A DNA stretch of 64,000 bases from Parambassis ranga (GCF_900634625.1 NC_041039.1:24180373-24244372); one strand, 5' to 3'; positions 35,256-48,100 are shown, counted from the first letter of the stretch. Program-made: numbers and translations. The notes: generated by a model not told the origin, from the letters alone.

Positions 35256-35555
35256 CTTGGATAGCAGGCCTCGGTAGGCTGGGAGCTAGCTTTGCTGTGA
35301 GTGAGTGGTTTGTTTGGCGGATGTTTGATGGTGGAGTGTGAGCCTTTATTGAAACATAATGAGCCGCACAGCGCCCCCACACTGATCCCTCTGCTGTGAT
35401 TGGCCGATCAGATGAACCCGCTCAGCTCCACATGGATTCCTGAAAAAAGAAGAACTGCTCAGTCCAAAGACAGAGTCCGTGTTCAGATTAAAAACATCGT
35501 TGCAGGACGAAGAGGCACAGAGAGCTGGACCAGACCGGACCCACTACAGGGAGGC

Positions 35556-35656
35556 ACCTGACCCCTGACCTCAGGGTCACCTGGCCCCTGACCTCAGGGT
35601 CACCTGGCCCCTGACCTCAGGGTCACCTGGCCCCTGACCTCAGGGTCACCTGGCTT
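35556..35656. repeat. 23-bp minisatellite, ~4 copies
   Basis: CCCTGACCTCAGGGTCACCTGG units in tandem in the first sv2b intron; each unit is nearly palindromic around CCTGACCTCAGGGTCA. Confidence 0.9.
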
Positions 35657-35744
35657 GCCTTTGCTCTGTGAGTGTGGAGTGTGAGGTCACATTTAACTGA
35701 AGCATCTGAAAGGTAAGACTGGCTGAAAGTTTCTCAACCAAACA

Positions 35745-35783
<39 letters not shown>

Positions 35784-37150
35784 CCCTCACCATCACTCCA
35801 TTAGCTTAACAGCAGCATTAGTGGTCAGAGAGACAGCTGCTGGATTTATCACTCTGCTTTGATCAGCTGGTTAACTCAGCTCTCACAACACAACACAACA
35901 CGACACGACACAACACAACACGACACAACAACATTCTACAGCTCCTGATGCCCCTGAGGGTCAGGATAATCAGCACTGTTCGGTGGACCTATAGGAGCTC
36001 AGTGTACACTGTAAAAACTGACTGTGTGGTCATGTAGATTTAAATGTATTTATTTATTATTGCATCAGTGTGTGCAGCTCTGTACACAACATAACAACAC
36101 CCCAAACACAAAGTCTCCACTTCCTTCCAACCTGAGCTGACAGGAGGCCCCGCCCCTAACATGTCATCACGTTAACCCTTTCAGTTCGATGGCGTCATGA
36201 GGCTGAGATGCTGCTCAGAGCAGCAGAGAGAACGCTCGGTCATTTAGAGCAGATAAATAATGCATCACACTGCTTTCTACAGCAGGAAGAGACGGCACAC
36301 ACACACACACACACACACAGAGTCTACTGTTTCAAACTGGAGCAGGAGGAGGAAGCACTCTGGTCCATCAGATGAGAGCGAGCAGTTGGTTTTAAAGGGC
36401 CATGCTGCAGTTTTGCTTCTTTCACCTAAAAACCTCTGATGGACACGCTGCTGGACGATGATGGACACGCTGCTGTGACCTGACGCAGCAGCGTGTCCAT
36501 CACACCTGGGACAGACACAGAGCAGCTGTTCACTCGCTCTGAGCTGTGACGGATGTTGACGCTCCTCAGGTCTTCTTGCTGGTTGCTGTTCTCACATGGC
36601 TGCAGTCTGCCCTGCAGTGACATCACACTGCTTCATCAAACTCGCAGTGGTGAAGAAATGCTAATGCTATGCTAACAGGTCCTGACCCAACAAACATTTT
36701 GTCCCCTTAACACACTCACTGACCTAATGATGCATCCTGAGGACACATCATTAGGTCAGTGCATGTCTCCATCTGATTGGCTGAGGCTGATTTGTCACTG
36801 ATAAGGACGTCTTGGAAGGAGATCTCTGACGGAGGAGCTGCAGGTCAGAGGGTCACGCAGGTTTTTAAAGAGTCCGAGGGACAGACAGTCATCATTAGCC
36901 AGAAACAAAGCTTTACACAGCAGAAGAGTCGACGGCAACAAAAGTCCTGATCCCAGAGCACACAGTGCTGCTACACACACACACACTCTGTGTATTCATG
37001 CAGTTTACATGCAGAAACAGGCTGTAAGATGAGAACTGTTTACATTGATTACATAATGATGCTGCTGGCAGGAACAGGAGCTTCACACTCTGCTGCTTAT
37101 TAATAGACTCATGTCCCCTTTTACTTTGCACCTCGTTAGGGACCTGTACA

Positions 37151-37182
<32 letters not shown>

Positions 37183-37299
37183 CTTGTCTGATCCATCAGT
37201 GAAGTCCTGTTTAGACAGCACAGAGCAAACAGAAGAACTCCGCCGTGTTCTAACACCTCAGATTATTACAGCCTGACATCGTGTTTTCAGAATAAATGA

Positions 37300-37370
<71 letters not shown>

Positions 37371-37425
37371 GTGTCAGATAAAACACCAGCGGCTCAAACT
37401 GCAGAAATAAATGCGGGGTCTTACC
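35657..37425. other. rest of sv2b first intron
   Basis: Non-coding. It holds a (GT)n at 35748-35781, an ACACAACACGACA-type repeat near 35885-35932, a (CA)n at 36297-36320, a perfect 22-base inverted repeat around 36725-36760 (CTGACCTAATGATGCATCCT with its complement downstream) and (GT)n runs at 37148-37179 and 37302-37374. Confidence 0.5.
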
Positions 37426-37660
37426 GGACGAGTCCGACTGAAGCTCCTCACACAGAATCCAGGCTGTGAGTTTGTGTGGATGCAAAGAGCATCGGCACCA
37501 AGAGGATGGAGGATTACAGCAGGGAGGGGGAGCCAGCCTCCCCCCACCTCCTCTTCTGCAGCACTCCTCCCTGCCGACACCCACCCACCACACAATGGTA
37601 CAGTCCAGCTCCGTGCCGCAGTGCATGCAGAACGTGCCATGAGGCCGACAGGAGGGGAGA
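37426..37660 (-). promoter_or_regulatory. sv2b: sv2b non-coding first exon and core promoter (approximate)
   Basis: On the minus strand a good donor, GTCCG/GTAAGA, cuts at 37426/37425. The coding first exon has a strong acceptor (CTTCTTTTTTCAG) at 35440/35439, so the 5'UTR is split, as in mammalian SV2B. The upstream limit is not visible; 37660 is a guess. Confidence 0.45.
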
Positions 37661-37715
37661 GTAAAGGTGAGGGTGGGGGTGGAGGGGGATCAGAGGAGGC
37701 ATATGGGAGGCCGGT

Positions 37716-37749
<34 letters not shown>
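37716..37749. repeat. poly(G), 34 bases
   Basis: Thirty-four consecutive G on the plus strand, about 60-100 bases upstream of the presumed sv2b start. Length may be approximate if sequencing struggled here. Confidence 0.9.
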
Positions 37750-37750
<1 letters not shown>

Positions 37751-37835
37751 GGAGGGATGGAGTGACAGATGTGTTGACTTAGACTGAGATGATTTCTCTT
37801 CCTGCAGCGTTACGGGCTCTGCTCAGGTTTTCCTG

Positions 37836-38048
37836 CCCCCCCCTTCCTCCTCCTCCTCCTCCTCCTCCTCCTCCTCCTCCTCCTCCTGCCCCCCCCCTTC
37901 CTCCTCCTCCTCCTCCTCCTCCTCCTCCTGCCCCCCCCCCTTCCTCCTCCTCCTCCTCCTCCTCCTCCTGCCCCCCCCCCCCTCCTCCTCCTCCTCCTCC
38001 TCCTCCTCCTCCTCCTCCTCCTCCTCCTCCTCCTCCTCCTCTTCTTCT
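37836..38048. repeat. (CCT)n / poly(C) pyrimidine tract
   Basis: Over 200 bases of CCT units interrupted by CCTGCCCCCCCCC blocks of 8-12 C, spaced about 50-60 bases apart. The poly-Pro and poly-Gly frames across it are repeat by-products. Confidence 0.93.
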
Positions 38049-38875
38049 TCCTGCTCTCATTTCTTTCTGTGCATCTTTTTCTGCTTCATGACTGAGTGAT
38101 GAGGGAGGAGGAGACAGACGGGCTGTGTCCTCCATCTTCACAGTTTGTCTGAATATTTGCATCTTAAATCATGGTGTGTCGGCCTTCATCAGGACAAAAT
38201 CACTTCCTGAAAAGTTACTTTCATTTTGATCCTCGGGTGAAGAGACACTCAGGAAACGTGTCTCTGTGGGACAAGTTAACATCCAAACCATGGACGCTCA
38301 GAGCGTGGTGACTGCTGTTCAGTCTGAATCTGTAGTTCCTACTTTTTGCCTGTAGAGGGCAGTGAGTGTCATTTCTGAGTTGATACACATCGTCTCAGCA
38401 AAGTGTGTGTGACGGCTTCCTGGGACAAAAAATAACATCCTACAAAGAAAGGCGTGTTTATCGGGCTGCACTCATGAGGATGAGTTTATGTGAGTTTTTA
38501 AAGTGAAGCCATAATCACACACTCACAAAGTGAGTGAGAAACATCCGGAAAAGATCCAACAGTGCCCTGAGGCTGACCATATGCTGGCTGCTCATTAGCA
38601 CAGCCTGGTGTTCCTGGTGCTCAGTAAGCTGCATGTTAATGAGCGGCCTCCTCGGATACAGTCAGATTCAGTGTTTAACATGGAGCACCATGTCAGAGTC
38701 ACTCACACCTCCTCTCACCTCCTCTCTCCCCCGTACCTCCCTCACCTCCTCTCACCTCCTCTCTCCCCCGTACCTCCCTCACCTCTCTCACCTCCTCTTT
38801 TTCCAACATGGCAGTGAGGAGTTTTGGCCGCAGGGTTCTGCAGTGGGTGGAGGCAGAGCTCAGCTCTGTACACAC

Positions 38876-39052
38876 AGTCGGTTCCACTGAGGACACATGC
38901 AGGGACACGGTCTGTGGTTCCACTGAGGACACATGCAGGGACACGGTCTGTGGTTCCACTGAGGACACATGCAGGGACACGGTCTGTGGTTCCACTGAGG
39001 ACACATGCAGGGACACGGTCTGTGGTTCCACTGAGGACACATGCAGGGACAG
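38876..39052. repeat. 36-bp minisatellite, ~5 copies
   Basis: Units GGTTCCACTGAGGACACATG plus CAGGGACACGGTCTGT repeat with almost no divergence. Confidence 0.95.
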
Positions 39053-39134
39053 GTCTGGACTAATCTGTCCTTCTATCTTTGAATGAAAGGCGTCAGGTCG
39101 AGGCCTCATGACTGCACCCAACAGCATCACACCG

Positions 39135-39310
39135 AGACAATTCAATTCAATTCAATTCAGTTTTATTTATATAGCGCATATTACAATCAGACATTGTCTC
39201 AAAGCGCTTCACAGGAACCCCCCTAAGAGCACTGTGGCAAGGAAACACTCCCTTTAAGAGGAAGAAACCTTGTGCAGGACCCGTCAACTTAAGGGGGAAC
39301 CAGTCCTGCT
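39135..39310 (-). repeat. LINE 3' end fragment
   Basis: An ATTCA tandem tail (39138-39160) is followed by TTTTATTTATATAGCGC, then CTCAAAGCGCTTCACAGG and AGGAAACACTCCCTTTAAGAGGAAG. This combination is the 3' region of a very common fish non-LTR retroposon, in minus orientation with the short tandem tail at its 3' end. Confidence 0.6.
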
Positions 39311-39325
39311 GCTAGTCAGAGAGGA

Positions 39326-39330
<5 letters not shown>

Positions 39331-39363
<33 letters not shown>

Positions 39364-39716
39364 AAGGAGAAAGACAGCTGAGACAGCAGGGCGGTGTCGC
39401 TGGCTGGCTGACTGGCTGGTTGACTGGCAGACTGGCTGACTGGATGACTGGCTGGCTGACTGACTGGTTGACTGGCTGGCTGACTGACTGGATGACTGGC
39501 TGGCTGACTGACTGGATGACTGGCTGGATGACTGGCTGGATGACTGGCTGGCTGACTGACTGGCTGACTGACTGGATGACTGGCTGGATGACTGGCTGGA
39601 TGACTGGCTGGCTGACTGACTGGTTGACTGGCTGGATGACTGGCTGGATGACTGGCTGGTTGACTGGCTGGCTGACTGGCTGGATGACTGGCTGGCTGAC
39701 TGACTGTTCTACAGTG
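39331..39716. repeat. (GA)n and (GACTGGCT)n tetranucleotide-type array
   Basis: A 28-base GA run (39331-39358) is followed at 39398 by about 320 bases built from GACT, GGCT, GGAT and GGTT units, with higher-order blocks such as GGATGACTGGCTGGATGACT. Confidence 0.93.
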
Positions 39717-40183
39717 AGACATGCTGCTCGTTGATCATTTTGACAACAACACAGGAGAGATGAGACCAACACAACAAGCTGTAGAAACAACTGCTTTTTA
39801 CAGTGTACGCCCCCCCCCCCCTTCTTTCCCTCCACCAAAGCAGCTGCTTTGATTGGTGGGTTTGATCTGCGGTCAGCGCCTCCACTGTGATGTCCACACA
39901 CACAGACACACACAGACACGCACAGACGACCAGCAGCATCCTTAATCCCAGCGCACACTTCAGCACAGAGGATTACATGAATATAATCTGTCAAACAGTC
40001 CACCACACTTCACTGTTCTGAATGTGACATCACAGAGCCAGCAGAGATGTTAGCACATGTAATCTGTGTCAGGGATTAAAATCTCTCCAACCGGGACTGA
40101 GGCCAGACCTGACATCATCCAGGCCTGCAGCATGGAATCCTCCACACTCACACACTCCATCCTGTCTGCAGGCAGAGAGCAGT

Positions 40184-40185
<2 letters not shown>

Positions 40186-40228
<43 letters not shown>
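40186..40228. repeat. (GT)n microsatellite
   Basis: About 21 GT units. Confidence 0.9.
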
Positions 40229-40231
<3 letters not shown>

Positions 40232-40613
40232 AGTCACTCAGGTATTCAGACAGAGATCAGCTGCAGGAAGCTGCAGGTCAGACAGAGACTCTGAGTGTTG
40301 GTCATGTGACTGCTGCTCACAGTGACTCCATCATGGCGTCCTGCTGAGGGGGACAGGACTTTCTGTTTGTACTGAGTCTAGTTGGGGTGAACTCTTTATG
40401 TTTGGAGGAGTTTTAGCTGAAACACACACACAGGTTTTCTTATTCATTAGCAGAGGTTTCTGCTGGAATCAGATGGTTTTCTGACTCGGGTCCAGGAGGC
40501 TGAAATTCTTAGATTGATCTTCCTGATTTGGCACGAAGCGGCACATTAGATGGGATTGGATTGGATGGCAGCCTGCAGAGACTGAGGCAATCACTAATCA
40601 ACATGGAGACATT

Positions 40614-41006
40614 TCCTCCTCCTCCTCCTGCTCTTCCTTCTCCTCTTCCACCTCCACCTCCTTCTCCTTCTCCTCCTCCTCCTCCTGCTCCTGCTCCTCT
40701 TCTTCCTCCTCTTCCTCCTCTTCTTCCTCCTCTTCCTCCTCTTCTTCCTCCTCCTCCTCCTCTTCTTCCTCCTCCTCCTCCTCCTGCTCCTGCTCCTCTT
40801 CTTCCTCCTCCTCCTCCTCCTCCTCCTCCTCCTCCTCCTGCTCCTGCTCCTCTTCTTCCTCCTCCTCCTCCTCCTGCTCCTGCTCCTCTTCTTCCTCCTC
40901 CTCCTCCTCCTCCTCCTGCTCCTGCTCCTCTTCTTCCTCCTCTTCCTCCTCCTCCTGCTCCTGCTCCTCTTCTTCCTCCTCTTCCTCCTCCTCCTCCTCC
41001 TCCTCC
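40614..41006. repeat. (CTC/TCC)n pyrimidine tract with CTGCTCCTGCTCCTCTT blocks
   Basis: Nearly 400 bases with almost no purines on the plus strand except regular CTGCTCCTGCTCCTCTTCTT blocks at about 50-70-base spacing. The poly-Glu and poly-Pro frames in it are repeat by-products. Confidence 0.93.
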
Positions 41007-43190
41007 ATGCATTATAAATCAGACTGGAGCGAACAGTCTTCTGCAGTCAGCATGTTTTACACATAATTCATGAATGAGCTGCAGCGCTCTGCGACTCAGT
41101 GCAGGATAAAGTGCTTGTGACTGTTCAGCAGCAATTGGTCCAGGTGTGACCTCACAGCCTGCTGAACCTCCTGTCCCACAGGGGGCGCTCTGCAGGCAGT
41201 CTAATGAAGCTCAAACATGTTCTCATGTAAAGTTCATTTCCATCAAACAACAGATAAAGTTCTATTTTTAGATTTTTACATCTTTTCTAATCAATAACAA
41301 TCTCCTCCTATAACGATCAGTGGTATCAGTCTGTGCAGGGACCCCAGACCTCCCTCTCACCGGACACTTCTTCCAGCAGCTCAGACTGAATGACAGCTAG
41401 CATATTTTGGTAAAAGACGGCATATGAAAACACTTCCTGTGGCCTTTCTTTACAAGATATAAACATACTGCTGGTATTTCCTGGTAGAGACACATCAGCA
41501 CTGTAACTGTACCAAACATCAGCTCTCCATCTTTCATATTCACAGAGCAGTGATGCAGAGAATGTGGACACATGTTCATGTTTATTCGTTTTCTGCCATT
41601 TTTAGGCATTGATCACGCCCAGACTGTTCCAGGTGGGACAGCTTTGATTACAGTTTCTGATTCTGTGTGAAACGTTGACCCTGTGCAGTGAACAGATTCC
41701 TACATGACAGCTGAAACATGGCCGAAAGCAGATCCACCAAAAACTAATAAAGAAATAAATGAAATTTCAAAGGGCTGTATTTTGTAGATGTTACACTGAC
41801 AGACCTAAAACTCTGGATTTATCCATATTATTGATAGATGTATCAGCCCTGGATGATGTCACATGGAATGACCCTGTACATCTGAGGACGGAGGATCTCC
41901 TGACACCATCAGTCCTAATCTGACCAATCATCAGCCAATCACACAGATTCTTCCACCATCATGGAGCTGACACTGAGCACTTCGACACTTTCAGACCATT
42001 CTGAGGGTTTGTTCCCAAACAACAGCATAAACAGGTCAAACACAAAGTGAGCGCACTCTTTAAGCGGTGCTGAAACGCTGCGCTGCTGCACAGCTGTTCA
42101 GTATTCCAGCCCATTAACCGAGGCGCCGGTTTACATAACGGCTCAGAAGAACGGGATCAGCTGGAACTGCTCGTGATTCACACACATTCAGATAAAACAC
42201 ACGGCAGAGAGGAAAAGACAAAGATGGAGGCTCGTTCACTCACCTAACCTGTGCTGCATCAGACGAGCGGGGCTTCCCTCTGCTCTGCTGTCAGGATGCA
42301 GGAGATCCCATGGGGGGGGGTTGATGCAGTCTAGACGAGGTCTGAATACTTATCAGCTGTGTGTGTGTGTGTGTGTGTGACAGAAAGCGAGGGAGACACA
42401 GCCTCTCAGCAGCACACACACACATAACTGTGTGCATTGAGAAGTGATGATGTCATGTGTCCTGTGACCTTTGACCTCTTTTACTACATTAAATTCATCC
42501 ATGTGAACATTTGTAACACGTGTGTTTGGAGCTGAAGGAGCTGAAACGCACCTGCAGGCTGAGTGACCCAGCAGCAGCAGGTGCTGTCATCCATTATTCC
42601 TGAGCAGCGCTGCTGCAGTCTTTCATATTTCATGTGGGTTCTCTCAGACTTCCCTCAGTCTGCAGATGTGCAGACCGCAGGAAACCAACCAACCCACAGA
42701 CACCCACTGTCTGTTCATGACAGTGAGCACAACCTGCCTGCAGTTCACCTAGAGGGCGCTCCACGTTTGTGTTCCAGCAGTAAGTGGAGCTCAGCTTCTA
42801 AAATAAATATTTCATCTGTTCGTGATAAAATATCAGAGCTGAAACAGACTGGTGTCCTTTGGTCTTTGTGACAGTGGAAGCTGATGTATGTGAATGGGAT
42901 TTTATTGATCTGAAAAGATGTATAAAATCTAAAAACGGTGATATAATTGTTTTATTTGCATAAAATAAAAACATTCTGGACTGTGAGCAGAGCGCCCCCT
43001 ACAGTCAGAGTGCGACTCGTTGCCGTGCTGTAGCTGGTTCATCGTGTAGCATTAGCTTTTAGCGCTGCTGAACAAACCCTGAGAGGATCAATAACTTTTA
43101 TTTATCATCTGCATCAGTCTGTTTATGAAGGGAACACAGGAGCTTTTATTGTGAAGAAGACCGGATGTGGATACTTTGAAAAGCGGAAGT
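41007..43190. other. intergenic, no gene seen
   Basis: Unique-looking DNA with one (GT)n at 42357-42379 and a G8 run at 42312. I see no exon chain on either strand. Candidate location for regulatory DNA between sv2b and c15orf40, which are transcribed away from each other. Confidence 0.35.
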
Positions 43191-43234
43191 CGCTGTGTTT
43201 ACGTTCCTGCTAGCTGCTAACAGTTAGCTGGTAG

Positions 43235-44255
43235 ATGTTTCCTCGCTGTGTGTCCTGTTCTCAGCGAGTTTGCTCCGCAGGAATAAACTTGTCAGGGGAA
43301 TTTGTTCCGGTCCTCAGCCGCCGGTTGACCGCCCTCTCCCGGCACAGAGGGCCTGCTGTGCCCGCTGTCAGCCGGCAGACCGGACGGTACAGCAGAGACG
43401 GAAACATGCCCAGAAAGGAGAAGACGGTCTGTGGAACTGTTAGCTACCATTAGCATCGTAACGATTGAACAGACAGACTTTTATTTACAGTAGAACATTT
43501 ATTTACGTCTGTTTTACTGCTAATCTCAGCTGATGTGTCATAAACTGTGGTTTAGTTGCAGTACGCCATGTTCCAGCGGGCTGTTGTGTTTGTCTAACCC
43601 CACATGAAGCCGACAGAACCGCAGCAGAACCTCTGAATGTTTCTACTCATTCTAACGTTTTATTGTGTCCAGAGACATTTGAAGGTGTCGCTCGGACAGG
43701 GGGACCTGGGGTCCTGCTGAGGACCAGCTGACTGACTGCTGCTTCCTGTGTCCCTTCAGCAGGTGAGAGCAGGCGGACAGCCGGCTGCAGCAGAACCTTC
43801 AGGTCCAGTGACGCGAGACAAGAGCGGCTGTGTGAGCGTCGCGGTGCACGCCAAGCCCGGCTCCAAGCACAGCAGCATCACAGGTGGCCTCACTGAGACA
43901 GCGCTGGTCTGACGCTCCACTGTGCAGAGCTGACCCCCTCCTCCTCCTCCTTCTTCTTCTGCTACAGGTGTCTCACCAGACGCTGTGGACGTGGCCATCG
44001 CAGCGCCACCTACAGACGGAGAAGCCAACGCTGAACTTATCCGCTTCCTGGCTGAAGTCCTGGACCTGAAGAAGAGTCACATCTCTCTGGACAAGGTTCC
44101 TGAAACCATGGATGTTTTATAATGTGCAGTCAGTTTATTTCAGCTGTCTCATCTCATCCATTCAGGGCTGCCGGTCCAGGGACAAAGTCATCAGAGTGGA
44201 CTCTGCTATGAGTCCAGAGGAGGTGCTGAGGAAGCTCAGAGAGGCTGCTGGCTGA
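43235..44255 (+). CDS. c15orf40: UPF0235/DUF167 protein C15orf40 homolog
   Basis: Small conserved protein of the DUF167/YggU family, biochemical role not established. Exons: 43235-43426, 43760-43883, 43968-44095, 44166-44255 (TGA); 177 residues. The family core is clear: GCVSVAVHAKPGSKHSSITG, VDVAIAAPPTDGEANAEL, KSHISLDKGCRSRDKVI. The first donor, ACG/GTCTGT, is weak, and the second exon could start at CAG (43760) or at the next GTG. An internal ATG at 43405 (MPRKEKT) matches the start of the short human form. The 56 residues before it are Arg-rich and nearly free of acidic residues, like the upstream extension of a longer human isoform, and look like a mitochondrial presequence, so I chose the first ATG. 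ATTAAA at 44393 is a likely poly(A) signal. Confidence 0.9.
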
Positions 44256-44392
44256 CAGGAGGACGAGGAGCTGATCAGCTGCACGCAGCAGCAGGACAGA
44301 AGGTGGTGGTGCCTGTTTACAAAACACCCTGAGGACAAAGACAGTGTAGTGTTTGTTCTGCAGACAGCAGGAGGTGTGTGTGATTAAAGGTT

Positions 44393-44398
44393 TGTCAC
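44393..44398 (+). terminator. poly(A) signal of c15orf40
   Basis: ATTAAA 138 bases past the stop codon, the first such signal downstream. Confidence 0.5.
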
Positions 44399-45145
44399 CA
44401 TCCAACATGTGTAACAGACTCTTCTCTGCATCTGATGGGCAGCTATGAATCCTGTGCTGACGGGCAGCAGCCAGCAGGTGGCACTGTGCTACTGTCTGAA
44501 CCACCCTCATGTTGATGGCAGCACACAGCAGCAGGTCGTCTCTGTGGATCCATGCACGTGGTGGAGAGGATGGAGGCTGTTCTCCAGGATCCCTGCAGCT
44601 CAGACAGCATCCTTCTGTCTGACCCTGCTGTCAGGGAGTCCAGCTCCACCCCCACAACACCACCTTCTGATGAGTGTGTTGAGTCTGTGTGTGTCCGCGG
44701 CTCTCAGCCTGCTGCCCCAGCACACCACAGCAAACACGGTCTACCTGCATCACTGTCGGTTTCTCACCCCTGCTGTGGTCTGACCTCTGACCTCCGTCAT
44801 CAGCAAGGAGCTTCTGTTTGTCATCGCTGTGAGAAAATGTGAATGAGGATCCACTGCCTCACTGTTGGTCCGGTACGTCTGAGCCTCCTGCAGACAGTCC
44901 AGAATCCACGGGGCCCTGTGGGGAGGAGGAGTTAAAAGAACAGATACAGTTCATTTTAGGCCTTGACCCGTACCGACTAATCAGCTGTACACTGTGGCGA
45001 TGGTTCTGTGAGTATTTGTTTTAACTCCATGACCTCTTTCATTCTGAGCTGCCTGCAGAGCGCCCCCTGTGGGACAGGAGGCTCAGAGATACCAGCCTGA
45101 CAGTTGGTGAGGCCGTTTTCAGTGTGTCGTTCAGAAGCTCCTGGG
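44399..45145. other. intergenic, no gene seen
   Basis: No repeat or exon chain recognised before the TG array begins. Confidence 0.3.
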
Positions 45146-48100
45146 CTGTGTGTGTGTCTGTGTGTGTCACTGTGTGTCTGTGTGTGTCACTGTGTGTCTG
45201 TGTGATTCAGTGTGTCAGTGTGTGTCTGTGTGTATCAATGTGTGTCTGTGTGATTCAGTGTGTGTCTGTGTGTATCAATGTGTGTCAGTGTGTATCAATG
45301 TGTGTCTGTGTGATTCAGTGTGTGTGTCAGTGTGTGTCTGTGTGTATCAATGTGTGTCTGTGTGTGTCACTGTGTGTCAGTGTGTTTCAGTGTGTGTCAC
45401 TGTGTGTCTGTGTGTTTCAGTGTGTGTCTGTGTGTTTCAGTGTGTGTCTGTGTGTATCAATGTGTGTCTGTGTATGTCAGTGTGTCTGTGTGTTTCAGTG
45501 TGTGTGTCAGTGTGTGTCTGTGTGTGTCACTGTGTGTCCGTGTGATTCAGTGTGTGTGTCAGTGTGTGTCTGTGTGTATCAATGTGTGTCTGTGTGTGTC
45601 ACTGTGTGTCCGTGTGATTCAGTGTGTGTGTCAGTGTGTGTCTGTGTGTATCAATGTGTGTCTGTGTGTGTCACTGTGTGTCCGTGTGATTCAGTGTGTG
45701 TCTGTGTGTGTCACTGTGTGTCAGTGTGTTTCAGTGTGTGTCTGTGTGTATCAATGTGTGTCTGTGTATGTCAGTGTGTTTCAGTGTGTGTGTCAGTGTG
45801 TGTCAGTGTGTGTCTGTGTATCAATGTGTGTCTGTGTGTGTCACTGTGTGTCCGTGTGATTCAGTGTGTGTGTCAGTGTGTGTCTGTGTGATTCAGTGTG
45901 TGTGTCAGTGTGTGTCTGTGTGTATCAATGTGTGTCTGTGTGTGTCACTGTGTGTCCGTGTGATTCAGTGTGTGTGTCAATGTGTGTCTGTGTGTATCAA
46001 TGTGTGTCTGTGTGTGTCACTGTGTGTCAGTGTGTTTCAGTGTGTGTCAATGTGTGTCTGTGTGTTTCGTGTGTGTCTGTGTGTTTCAGTGTGTGTCTGT
46101 GTGTGTCTGTGTGTTTCAGTGTGTGTCTGTGTGTATCAATGTGTGTCAGTGTGTTTCAGTGTGTGTCTGTGTGTATCAATGTGTGTCTGTGTATGTCAGT
46201 GTGTTTCAGTGTGTGTGTCAGTGTGTGTCAGTGTGTGTCTGTGTATCAATGTGTGTCTGTGTGTGTCACTGTGTGTCCGTGTGATTCAGTGTGTGTGTCA
46301 GTGTGTGTCTGTGTGATTCAGTGTGTGTGTCAGTGTGTGTCTGTGTGTATCAATGTGTGTCTGTGTGTGTCACTGTGTGTCCGTGTGATTCAGTGTGTGT
46401 GTCAATGTGTGTCTGTGTGTATCAATGTGTGTCTGTGTGTGTCACTGTGTGTCAGTGTGTTTCAGTGTGTGTCAATGTGTGTCTGTGTGTTTCGTGTGTG
46501 TCTGTGTGTCTGTGTGTCAATGTGTGTCTGTGTGTTTCAGTGTGTGTCTGTGTGTGTCTGTGTGTTTCAGTGTGTGTCTGTGTGTATCAATGTGTGTCTG
46601 TGTGTGTCACTGTGTTTCAGTGTGTGTCACTGTGTGTCAGTGTGTTTCAGTGTGTGTCAATGTGTGTCTGTGTGTTTCGTGTGTGTCTGTGTGTCTGTGT
46701 GTCAATGTGTGTCTGTGTGTTTCAGTGTGTGTCTGTGTGTGTCTGTGTGTTTCAGTGTGTGTCTGTGTGTATCAATGTGTGTCTGTGTGTGTCACTGTGT
46801 GTCCGTGTGATTCAGTGTGTGTCTGTGTGTTTCAGTGTGTATCAATGTGTGTCTGTGTATGTCAGTGTGTCTGTGTGTTTCAGTGTGTGTGTCTGTGTGT
46901 ATCAGTGTGTGTCAGTGTGTGTCACTGTGTGTCCGTGTGATTCAGTGTGTGTGTCAGTGTGTGTCTGTGTGTATCAATGTGTGTCTGTGTGTGTCACTGT
47001 GTCAGTGTGTTTCAGTGTGTGTCAATGTGTGTCTGTGTGTGTCACTGTGTCAGTGTGTTTCAGTGTGTGTCTGTGTGTGTCTGTGTGTTTCAGTGTGTCT
47101 GTGTGTATCAATGTGTGTCTGTGTATGTCAGTGTGTCTGTGTGTTTCAGTGTGTGTGTCAGTGTGTGTCTGTGTGTGTCACTGTGTGTCCGTGTGATTCA
47201 GTGTGTGTGTCTGTGTGTATCAATGTGTGTCTGTGTGTGTCACTGTGTGTCCGTGTGATTCAGTGTGTGTGTCAGTGTGTGTCTGTGTGTGTCACTGTGT
47301 GTCCGTGTGATTCAGTGTGTGTGTCAGTGTGTGTCTGTGTGTGTCACTGTGTGTCAGTGTGTTTCAGTGTGTGTCTGTGTGTATCAATGTGTGTCTGTGT
47401 ATGTCAGTGTGTCTGTGTGTTTCAGTGTGTGTGTCTGTGTGTGTCACTGTGTGTCCGTGTGATTCAGTGTGTGTGTCAGTGTGTGTCTGTGTGATTCAGT
47501 GTGTGTCAGTGTGTGTCTGTGTGTATCAATGTGTGTCTGTGTGTGTCACTGTGTGTCCGTGTGATTCAGTGTGTGTGTCAGTGTGTGTCTGTGTGTATCA
47601 ATGTGTGTCTGTGTGTGTCACTGTGTGTCAGTGTGTTTCAGTGTGTGTCAATGTGTGTCTGTGTGTTTCAGTGTGTGTCTGTGTGTGTCTGTGTGTCAGT
47701 GTGTGTCAATGTGTGTCTGTGTGTTTCAGTGTGTGTCTGTGTGTGTCTGTGTGTTTCAGTGTGTGTCTGTGTGTATCAATGTGTGTCTGTGTGTGTCACT
47801 GTGTTTCAGTGTGTGTCACTGTGTGTCAGTGTGTTTCAGTGTGTTTCAGTGTGTGTCTGTGTGTATCAATGTGTGTCTGTGTGTGTCACTGTGTGTCCGT
47901 GTGATTCAGTGTGTGTATCAATGTGTGTCTGTGTGTGTCACTGTGTGTCAGTGTGTTTCAGTGTGTGTCTGTGTATGTCAGTGTGTCTGTGTGTTTCAGT
48001 GTGTGTGTCTGTGTGTGTCTGTGTGTATCAGTGTGTGTCAGTGTGTGTCACTGTGTGTCCGTGTGATTCAGTGTGTGTCAGTGTGTGTCTGTGTGTATCA

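Noticed and set aside
40528..41073. Poly-Pro, poly-Glu and poly-Gly frames
   Set aside because: Products of a pyrimidine tract; no unique sequence on either side supports a gene. The same applies to 37779-38162, 34180-34992 and 63565-63831.
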